DNA of 5,954 nucleotides from Hyphomicrobiales bacterium (GTDB taxonomy: Bacteria > Pseudomonadota > Alphaproteobacteria > Rhizobiales > Beijerinckiaceae): positions 1 to 5,954 of the forward strand of contig JAQGKN010000175.1 in NCBI GenBank assembly GCA_028290085.1. The letters run 5' to 3'. This document shows positions 1 to 4,670 of the stretch, piece after piece. Made by a program: the position numbers and the translations under genes. Positions within the stretch are counted from its first letter, which is position 1. Every line of letters starts with the position of its first letter. The notes under the pieces were generated by a model. The model was given only the letters and a program-made list of their open reading frames with translations, had not been told where the DNA came from and did no database searches.

Positions 1-144
1 AAGCTCGAGATCATTAAACTCGTCGAGCAGTCACATCTGCCAGCGCGGCGCACGCTGGACCGGCTGGGCATCCCACGACGGACCTTCTATCGCTGGTACG
101 ACCGGTAACATCGGCGCTTGCAGCACCGCAAGATCGCCGCTTAA
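1..144 (+). pseudogene. IS3-family transposase remnant, internally deleted
   Basis: Reading from base 1 in the first frame gives about 35 residues (KLEIIKLVEQSHLPARRTLD, then a LGIPRRTFYRWYDR stretch) that I recognise as the helix-turn-helix region near the N-terminus of IS3-family transposases of the LVEQSHLP/RTFYRWYDR type. A stop (TAA, 106-108) follows at once. The next codons in the same frame, 112-141, read RRLQHRKIAA and then TAA (142-144), which matches the usual C-terminus of the same transposase type. The whole catalytic DDE core, about 250 residues, is therefore missing between the two pieces. The 5' end lies outside the window. This is a dead element left by an internal deletion, not a gene. 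The family assignment rests on remembered motifs and is fairly secure. The exact junction (about 105-112) is inferred. Confidence 0.8.
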
Positions 145-218
145 CATCAACACCGAGACGAGGCCGACACTCCGCTAATCGACGACGAAATCTGAGCCAA
201 ATGTTCTGACGACGGACA
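145..218 (+). mobile_element. probable right end of the deleted IS element
   Basis: The bases after the transposase stop run to a TTCTGACGACGGACA-type end at about 204-218. IS3-family elements normally end in CA, and related copies end in a similar GACGACGGACA inverted repeat. The distance from the stop codon to this end (about 74 bp) is normal for such elements. The left inverted repeat is outside the window, so neither the repeat pair nor a target-site duplication can be checked. The boundary is an inference. Confidence 0.5.
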
Positions 219-251
219 CCCATCGGATCAGCCTCTGCCACTAGCGGAGTG
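168..251. repeat. 10-bp inverted repeat straddling the IS end
   Basis: CACTCCGCTA at 168-177 is the exact reverse complement of TAGCGGAGTG at 242-251. The two arms lie on either side of the presumed IS terminus at 218, and similarity continues weakly beyond the arms on the outer side. The second arm may belong to an inverted fragment of a related IS terminus. A chance match is possible. Confidence 0.35.
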
Positions 252-624
252 CCGCCCGCGGGTAATCCGAGTACGTGAGGAGCCTCCCACGGCATTGAGG
301 TCGCCAAGGCTATCAAGCCGTAGGATTGGCCGGGAGGGTAGCTTCACTGTGAGTTCAAGTTTTCCCCCGATTGCTTCGACGGAGGGATTCGAACCCCCGA
401 TGAGAGCCATCTGCGACGCGCCGGGTCTTCATCGCAAGCGCGCTCGCCTATTGTCAAACCTAAAAGCGGCCATCGGGCAGAACGCCCGACGCCCCACATG
501 CGTCGAACCATTCAGTGGTGCAGCGATCAGGCGCGATCGAAAAGGCAGGGGACGAGCTTGTTGCTAACCTGTAGCTATCGGCTCGCCAGTCTCGGCTTAA
601 AACGCGCTATCTCGTTGATTTTGT
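219..624. other. gene-poor intergenic scar between IS remnant and tRNA fragment
   Basis: No open frame here shows a recognisable protein, and the short frames present have no ribosome binding site or domain. The stretch holds a tRNA T-arm-like motif (374-398) and a small hairpin (TCGGGC/GCCCGA at 473-478 and 484-489, loop of 5) without an adjacent T run. Otherwise I see nothing in it. It appears to be degraded mobile DNA or plain spacer. Confidence 0.5.
374..398 (-). other. tRNA T-arm-like motif (possible tRNA 3' end fragment)
   Basis: On the minus strand this reads GGGGG-TTCGAAT-CCCTC. It has the exact form of a tRNA T stem and loop: five paired bases including one G-T pair, and a seven-base loop with the TTC and A58 positions. 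It is followed by seven bases (CGTCGAA) and a G where the acceptor strand and discriminator base would be. No CCA follows and I found no matching 5' acceptor strand upstream, so this is not a complete tRNA. It may be a decayed tRNA 3' end of the type used as an integration site. It could also be a chance match, but it points the same way as the clearer tRNA fragment 230 bp away. Confidence 0.4.
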
Positions 625-673
625 TGGTGCCGCTTGAGAGATTCGAGCTCCCGACCCCCTCATTACGAATGAG
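625..673 (-). pseudogene. 3' half of tRNA-Thr(CGU), att-site-like fragment
   Basis: Read on the minus strand, the fragment contains most of the anticodon arm (loop TTCGTAA, anticodon CGT at 667-665, hence threonine codon ACG), the variable region, a T stem and loop, the 3' acceptor strand AAGCGGC, discriminator A and an encoded CCA (627-625). Beyond 673 the sequence leaves the tRNA pattern, so the D arm and the 5' acceptor strand (expected GCCGCTT) are missing and no functional tRNA can form. The T loop starts CTC instead of TTC, a change at a nearly invariant base, which also suggests decay. Such 3' tRNA halves are the usual product of integrase-mediated insertion into tRNA genes. The tRNA identity comes from the visible anticodon. 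The att interpretation is inferred. Confidence 0.75.
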
Positions 674-825
674 CGCCGTTTGCGATCGGCCGCACGCTTC
701 GGGGCCTCAAACACGCTGCTCGGTAGACCCCACTCGCTGTTGAGGCGCAAGGCAAAGTGGACGAACACCCAAGTCACACGGTCTGCGCCGTCGGTGGTTG
801 TGGGTCCCCGCAACCAAACATCACC
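674..825. other. non-coding spacer with hairpins next to the tRNA fragment
   Basis: No gene is evident. A tight hairpin lies at 796-815 (GGTTGTGG/CCGCAACC, loop GTCC, one G-T pair), immediately beyond the terminator as seen from the minus-strand operon. A weaker inverted pair, GCCTCAA at 704-710 and TTGAGGC at 740-746, encloses 29 bases. If the tRNA-Thr fragment marks an integration junction, this would be the first DNA inside the junction. Confidence 0.4.
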
Positions 826-861
826 AAAACGCCCCGTGAGTGAAAACTCCGGGGCGTTTTT
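826..861. terminator. strong bidirectional rho-independent terminator
   Basis: An 11-bp perfect stem (AAAACGCCCCG at 826-836 with CGGGGCGTTTT at 850-860) continues past a single bulged T into a 4-bp GAGT/ACTC stem closed by a GAAA tetraloop (842-845). A-rich and T-rich flanks give a U tract in either direction. The minus-strand HpxZ-like gene stops 33 bp away, so this most likely ends the three-gene operon at 895-3127. It would also stop any transcription arriving from the left. Confidence 0.88.
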
Positions 862-894
862 ACGTTCAAGGCGCATTTCAAAGAGTGGCGTTCT

Positions 895-1281
895 TCAGGT
901 GCCCGGCTGGTCCGAGACATGGGCCGCGGCGATCTTCCAGCCCTCCTCAGTTCTGATCCAGGATTGGCTTTGCCGCCCGACGACGGTCGAACCCTGCTTC
1001 ATCGTCTCAGTATTGGTCGCAGCGAAATCGCGCCCAAAAGTCGTGATGACAGTGTTGCGCAAGGTGCGTTCACTGCTGACATGTCCGACGCGCTCGCGCC
1101 TGTAGGATGCAATCATGTCATAGCCGATCAGGCTGCCAACCGGGCCGAAGCGGACAGTTTGCGGGCTCTTCCAGAACAGCTTGTTCATCGTCTCGAAGTC
1201 GTTCGTATCAACGGCTTTTTGATATTCCATATAGACGGGCGTGAATTCTGCGACCACGTCGGGAAGATTGATTGCCAGCAT
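895..1281 (-). CDS. hpxZ: HpxZ/AtzH-like NTF2-fold protein (DUF3225)
   Basis: This 128-residue protein matches the oxalurate-catabolism protein HpxZ / AtzH-like family (DUF3225, NTF2/SnoaL-like fold). The family hallmarks are visible: the N-terminal INLPDVVAEF segment (residues 4-13), LFWKSPQTVRFGP (35-47), GYD (53-55), TTFGRDFA (80-87), GRQSQSW (102-108) and GWKIAAAHVS (114-123). Family members are single-domain cytoplasmic proteins of about 125-130 residues, so it is full length. They are encoded beside amidases of purine-derived oxalurate breakdown (hpx genes) or triazine breakdown (AtzE/AtzG); their exact biochemical role is poorly defined. The start is supported by GGAG seven bases upstream (CTCC at 1289-1292 on the plus strand). 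It lies 36 bp after the DUF3891 gene, is the last gene of the operon and is followed by the terminator. No amidase is present here, so the symbol indicates family, not proven function. Confidence 0.85.
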   Translation of the reverse strand: MLAINLPDVVAEFTPVYMEYQKAVDTNDFETMNKLFWKSPQTVRFGPVGSLIGYDMIASYRRERVGHVSSERTLRNTVITTFGRDFAATNTETMKQGSTVVGRQSQSWIRTEEGWKIAAAHVSDQPGT

Positions 1282-1317
1282 TCTTGTTCTCCAGCTTGGC
1301 TGCCCGGCAGCGCGCGT

Positions 1318-2103
1318 TCAGACAAAGGTGAATGTCATGACTTTCGGTGCTGCCCCGAAATAGGCAATGCGAAACTCTTCCTGCGAGGCAAAGTCCTGCG
1401 CAGGAAGGTGACGGTAGACGAAAGCAACATCCACCGCTGGACGGTTGAACGGGAAGGGCGAAACCTTCACGCGCCCATCGCCTTGCGCGGCGAGCGTCAG
1501 CACCACTCCGTCCTGGCCGGTCCCTTCATAGGAAAACGGAACGTGCTCCAGGCGGTCCTCGCGCGGGTCCGACGTGCAGACGAAAAGCGACATCAGGTCG
1601 AGCATTTGCAGGAGCTGGTAGTTCACTCGGAAGCGCGCTGCATCGAACGACTCCAGAGCGTGCGCCTGCTTGCGCTCGTTGTGTGCAATGAAGGCCTCAA
1701 CGTCGGGTGTCAGCACGCGCGACGGCGGCGCGGGCGGATAGGCCACTGCGCCATAACGGTTTTGCCACAGGCCTGTTCGATGACGGCTGACCAGCAGTCC
1801 CGCATAGGGATCGATGCCCCATAACCAGTCGAGGCCTCCCTGAAAGGCCGTGAGTTGCTGCGCATCCAGCGGCACCTTCTGGAAGTTCGGCGGGGACTTG
1901 TGCTCGAGGTTATAAATGGGGCGTGTTTCGTAGCTGAACCATCCGCAATCGTGGAAAGCTGCTGCCCGGATGACGGATTCTCGCGGGTCCGGCGTCATGA
2001 AATCGGCATTGCCCCAATGCGACGCGAGAATTCCCGAGAGCTTGGCGTGGTCGCTCTGGTTGACGAGGATCAGTGAGCCGTCGGGTTGGTTACGAACGAT
2101 CAT
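1318..2103 (-). CDS. DUF3891 family protein
   Basis: This 261-residue protein resembles the DUF3891 family, which has no established function. The N-terminus MIVRNQPDGSLILVNQSDHA, then SHWGN (28-32), the PRESVIRAAAFHDCGW segment (40-55) and SRHRTGL (106-112) are typical. The histidines and aspartates in SDHA (17-20), FHDCGW (50-55) and SRHRTG (106-111) are arranged rather like the metal ligands of HD-domain hydrolases, but that is my inference. There is no signal peptide or membrane segment, so it should be cytoplasmic. The ATG at 2103 is preceded by an AAGAGA-like ribosome binding site about eight bases upstream. It sits 37 bp after the substrate-binding protein gene and 36 bp before the HpxZ-like gene, so all three are probably co-transcribed. 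That suggests a role in handling the same small molecule. Confidence 0.82.
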   Translation of the reverse strand: MIVRNQPDGSLILVNQSDHAKLSGILASHWGNADFMTPDPRESVIRAAAFHDCGWFSYETRPIYNLEHKSPPNFQKVPLDAQQLTAFQGGLDWLWGIDPYAGLLVSRHRTGLWQNRYGAVAYPPAPPSRVLTPDVEAFIAHNERKQAHALESFDAARFRVNYQLLQMLDLMSLFVCTSDPREDRLEHVPFSYEGTGQDGVVLTLAAQGDGRVKVSPFPFNRPAVDVAFVYRHLPAQDFASQEEFRIAYFGAAPKVMTFTFV

Positions 2104-2140
2104 GGTGCCAGTCTCTTTTCGGGCAGCGCCAATACATTTC

Positions 2141-3127
2141 TCATTTCACGCCCTCGACAATGGCCTGGATCTCCGGATCGATGAAGCGGGCAATGTCGGG
2201 TGGCCCGTCGAGATCACCCACATCTTGCAATGCCTTGATGATCGTGGCGATCTGGCTGCCGGCAAGCGTGCCCTTGCGCGGAATGACCTGCAGCTTGCGA
2301 TAGAGGTCATAGGTCTCCGCCACATCCGCGCGATCTGCCTTTGAAACCTTCTGAAGAATATCGATCGCTTCTGCGCGGTTGGATTCGTCGTTGACCCAGT
2401 CGACGCCCTTGGCGATCGCCGTCATAAATCCCAACAACATCGGCTTGTGGGCCAAGGCCCAAACGGTTTCGACGACATAGCCCGTGAAGGGCATCTGGAC
2501 GGTGTCTGTGAGGTTGCCGAGATTGGTGAAACCGGCCGCCTGCGCCTTGAAATTGAAGGGTGGGTTCAGCAGCGCGGCGTCAACCGCGCCAGCGGACAGT
2601 GCGGCGAAGCGCGCGGAAGCGCTGCCCGCATAGGTCAGGTCATATTGGTCCTCGGGAACGCCACCGGGCACCAGCATGCGCTCGAGATAGGTGCGGGTGA
2701 TGTCCTTCGCGCCGCCGACGACAATGGTCTTGCCGCGCAGCTCGGGAATGGATCTCAGCGTGGGCTTGCTCCACAGCGAATAGGGCGGAGCCTGGGTCTC
2801 GATGGCCAGGACCGCGACCGGGATGCCCTGGTCGATGGCGCGCATCGGGCTGGTCAACCCCGCAGTGCCAATCTGGATCGAGCCCGCGATGATCTGCTGC
2901 ATGACAGCTGCGGCGGATGGCGTCGTGACGGTCTCGACTCGCAGGTTGTTTTCCGCGAAGAAACCCTTTGAATCGGCGATCCACAGCGCCCATTGCTGGG
3001 CCGAGCCCGTTCCGATGACACCCATGATGATCGTGTCGGCCGCGCGCGTCTCGCTCTGCCCGGCGGCTGAGGCCAGCATCACCGACAAGGCGAGCTGGAA
3101 AATGCGAAGTGATCGTCTCTTAGCCAT
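2141..3127 (-). CDS. ABC transporter substrate-binding protein, NMT1/SsuA-type
   Basis: This 328-residue protein is a periplasmic binding protein of the NMT1/THI5-like (SsuA/TauA) group, which carries aliphatic sulfonates, taurine, nitrate or pyrimidine- and thiamine-precursor-like compounds. It begins with a signal peptide: basic MAKRR, a hydrophobic stretch to about residue 23, and a likely cleavage site near TRA-AD (residues 29-30). Typical family segments follow: WIADSKGFFAENNLRVE (about 49-65), the IIAGSIQIGTAG region (about 79-90), ELRGKTIVVGGAKD, and the SAGAVDAALLNPPF segment, with a C-terminal helical region. The length is normal. GGGGAG lies about seven bases before the ATG, which fixes the start. 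It is the first gene of the minus-strand operon. No permease or ATPase gene accompanies it, so its transporter partner is unknown, and so is its ligand. The HpxZ-like neighbour hints at a nitrogen-containing compound. Confidence 0.88.
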   Translation of the reverse strand: MAKRRSLRIFQLALSVMLASAAGQSETRAADTIIMGVIGTGSAQQWALWIADSKGFFAENNLRVETVTTPSAAAVMQQIIAGSIQIGTAGLTSPMRAIDQGIPVAVLAIETQAPPYSLWSKPTLRSIPELRGKTIVVGGAKDITRTYLERMLVPGGVPEDQYDLTYAGSASARFAALSAGAVDAALLNPPFNFKAQAAGFTNLGNLTDTVQMPFTGYVVETVWALAHKPMLLGFMTAIAKGVDWVNDESNRAEAIDILQKVSKADRADVAETYDLYRKLQVIPRKGTLAGSQIATIIKALQDVGDLDGPPDIARFIDPEIQAIVEGVK

Positions 3128-3400
3128 CCGATTGTCTCCCCGCGCCGCGAGACGAACATCGCCTCAGGCAAGCCGTGCTCATGGCGTTTGGACGCAACAA
3201 GTATGCCAGCGTCGAGAGATGATCTGGACCGAGGAATTCGAGCGCCGTTGCGCCGATGCCGTGCTCGTTCGCGCGAACCGTCGCACCGATTCGGCTTCGA
3301 TGGGCTCCAAATGGCCACATTTCCTAAGCAATCAGAGGCATCTAGTTGAGTTGAGGATTTTGCGATTGACGCGTACGCCTGAAATTCTGTCGCCTGGCTC
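3128..3400. promoter_or_regulatory. divergent intergenic region (promoters expected, not located)
   Basis: The region separates the minus-strand operon (start 3127) from the plus-strand DUF2778 gene (start 3401 or 3407), so promoters for both should lie here. TTGACG at 3366-3371 and TTGAGT/TTGAGG at 3346-3356 resemble -35 boxes facing the plus-strand gene, but I could not pair any of them with a credible -10 box. No clear operator palindrome stands out. The assignment rests on gene layout only. Confidence 0.4.
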
Positions 3401-4390
3401 TTGCGCATGACAGGCCTTCTCTTGCGCCGCCCCAAACGGTCCGCGATCGCAGCTGCCGCCGCCCTTGGCGCTCTGGCTGTCACGGGTGGGCTGTTCTCCT
3501 CGCTCAGTTCGGCGAATTTCGACGTCGAGCCGAGGCCAATGGCGCTCAGCGATCCCTTTGGGTCTTTGGCTGGATCGTTGGGGCTTTTCAACACTCAGCC
3601 GGTCGAGATTGCGAGTCTCGCTGTGCCAGAGAAAACCTCCGATCCCGCGACCCCGTCTCCGTGGCGCAGGATTGAAGACCTCATGCAGCCAAAATCCACG
3701 CCTCCGATATCGGCCGAGGTGGATGCGCCGAATGCGGGCGGCGCCGATACCGTGCCCTTGCCGCCACGCCGCGCTCAGGCGCCCCGTGATAACGCGGACC
3801 GGACCACGGGCAGAGTGCGTGAGCGGCGTTCGCAGCAGCAGGCCGTGGCCATGGCCCCTGCCGCCGACAATCGCGGCTTCTTCGAAAAGATGTTCAACGT
3901 CCAGCCGGCTTCAACCCCCGTCGGCCCGGTGCTCGCCTATGCGCGTACCGACGACGAGGGCCTGCGCGGGGGCGCCTCAAGCGGTGGCCGGCGCCTCACG
4001 GGTGCTCTGGAGGGAGGCACCGCGGTCTATGACATTTCCGCCCATGCCGTTTTTCTTCCCAACGGCGAAAAGCTCGAAGCCCATTCTGGTCTCGGCGATC
4101 TCCTCGACGATCCCAATCGCGTCAACGAGAAGAATCGCGGCGCAACGCCGCCCAACGTGTACGACCTGAAACCGCGCGAGGCGCTGTTTCATGGCGTTCC
4201 GGCGCTGCGGCTGACGCCGGTCGGCGATGCGCCCATGTATGGACGTACCGGGCTGCTGGCACATACTTACATGCTCGGAGCGAACGGCGATTCCAACGGC
4301 TGCATCTCGTTCAAGAATTACGGACGCTTCCTGGAGGCCTATCGCAATGGTGAGGTGAAACGGCTCGTCGTCGTGACGCGGCGAACCTGA
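3401..4390 (+). CDS. DUF2778 (YkuD/Tlde1-like) envelope protein
   Basis: This 329-residue protein has three parts. Residues 1-40 form a basic start followed by a hydrophobic membrane segment (about 14-38, ending LSSANF), probably a signal anchor or uncleaved signal. Residues 41-200 are a low-complexity linker rich in Pro, Ala and Arg. Residues about 205-327 are a DUF2778 domain, related to L,D-transpeptidase (YkuD) and Tlde1-type enzymes that act on peptidoglycan peptides. The candidate catalytic signature is LLAHTYML (285-292) followed by SNGCISF (298-304), with His288 and Cys301 as the likely His and nucleophilic Cys. DUF2778 proteins are common in Hyphomicrobiales, but whether this one cuts or crosslinks peptidoglycan is not known. 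The start is uncertain: TTG at 3401 or ATG at 3407, with no good ribosome binding site before either. It is divergent from the ABC operon and convergent with the next gene. Confidence 0.85.
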   Translation: MRMTGLLLRRPKRSAIAAAAALGALAVTGGLFSSLSSANFDVEPRPMALSDPFGSLAGSLGLFNTQPVEIASLAVPEKTSDPATPSPWRRIEDLMQPKSTPPISAEVDAPNAGGADTVPLPPRRAQAPRDNADRTTGRVRERRSQQQAVAMAPAADNRGFFEKMFNVQPASTPVGPVLAYARTDDEGLRGGASSGGRRLTGALEGGTAVYDISAHAVFLPNGEKLEAHSGLGDLLDDPNRVNEKNRGATPPNVYDLKPREALFHGVPALRLTPVGDAPMYGRTGLLAHTYMLGANGDSNGCISFKNYGRFLEAYRNGEVKRLVVVTRRT

Positions 4391-4396
4391 TCCTGC

Positions 4397-4606
4397 CTAG
4401 CGCATGATGGATGGTGTTCCCGCTGGCATGGGCAGGGGTGCCATGGTGACTTCGTTGACGGCCCAGACGAGCAGGATGATCAGGAGGATCATCACGATGA
4501 GGCCACCGCCATAGCCGCGCGAGCCCCATCCGGCCCTGCGGCCGTAATATCCGCCACCGCCGCCGACGACCAGCAGCACCAGGATGATCAAAAGCAGCAA
4601 CATCAT
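4397..4606 (-). CDS. small glycine-rich protein with two membrane segments
   Basis: This 69-residue protein has a hydrophobic segment (LLLLIILVLLVVGGGGG, about 3-19), a glycine, tyrosine and arginine-rich loop (about 20-35, YYGRRAGWGSRGYGGG), a second hydrophobic segment (LIVMILLIILLVWAV, about 36-50) and a short polar tail. It therefore looks like a small inner-membrane hairpin protein. Similar tiny proteins with Leu/Ile stretches around a Gly/Tyr/Trp loop (DUF3309-like in style) are common and uncharacterised in Hyphomicrobiales. I do not recognise a specific family. Two adjacent ATG codons start it (4606 and 4603); a weak G-rich stretch about nine bases upstream may serve as ribosome binding site. 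It lies 64 bp downstream of the histidine kinase gene on the same strand and may be co-transcribed with it. Its stop is only six bases from the stop of the convergent DUF2778 gene. Confidence 0.7.
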   Translation of the reverse strand: MMLLLLIILVLLVVGGGGGYYGRRAGWGSRGYGGGLIVMILLIILLVWAVNEVTMAPLPMPAGTPSIMR

Positions 4607-4670
4607 CGCTCAGCCCCCATTGCATTCGCATGGCAACGCATGAGCTTTGAAATGGATCCAGTGAGCGCGT

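Noticed and set aside
473..489. Small hairpin TCGGGC/GCCCGA as a terminator
   Set aside because: The stem is only 6 bp and no T run follows directly on either strand; GC-rich DNA makes such pairs often by chance.
607..1105. Overlapping open frames across the tRNA fragment and terminator on both strands
   Set aside because: They run through the tRNA fragment and the hairpin terminator, lack ribosome binding sites and show no recognisable domain, so they are chance frames in GC-rich DNA.
919..1824. Long plus-strand open frame of about 300 codons
   Set aside because: It lies antisense to the HpxZ-like and DUF3891 genes, both of which have clear family motifs and ribosome binding sites; the antisense product has no recognisable domain.
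3346..3394. Sigma-70 type promoter for the DUF2778 gene
   Set aside because: TTGACG- and TTGAGT-like boxes exist, but none has a plausible -10 box at 16-18 bp spacing.
3079..3594. Minus-strand open frame spanning the divergent intergenic region
   Set aside because: It overlaps both the start of the binding-protein gene and the DUF2778 gene, has no family resemblance, and would leave no room for promoters.
4311..4631. Minus-strand 106-codon frame over the small membrane protein gene
   Set aside because: It is an Arg/Pro-rich shadow typical of the wrong frame in GC-rich DNA, whereas the alternative frame encodes two well-formed membrane segments.
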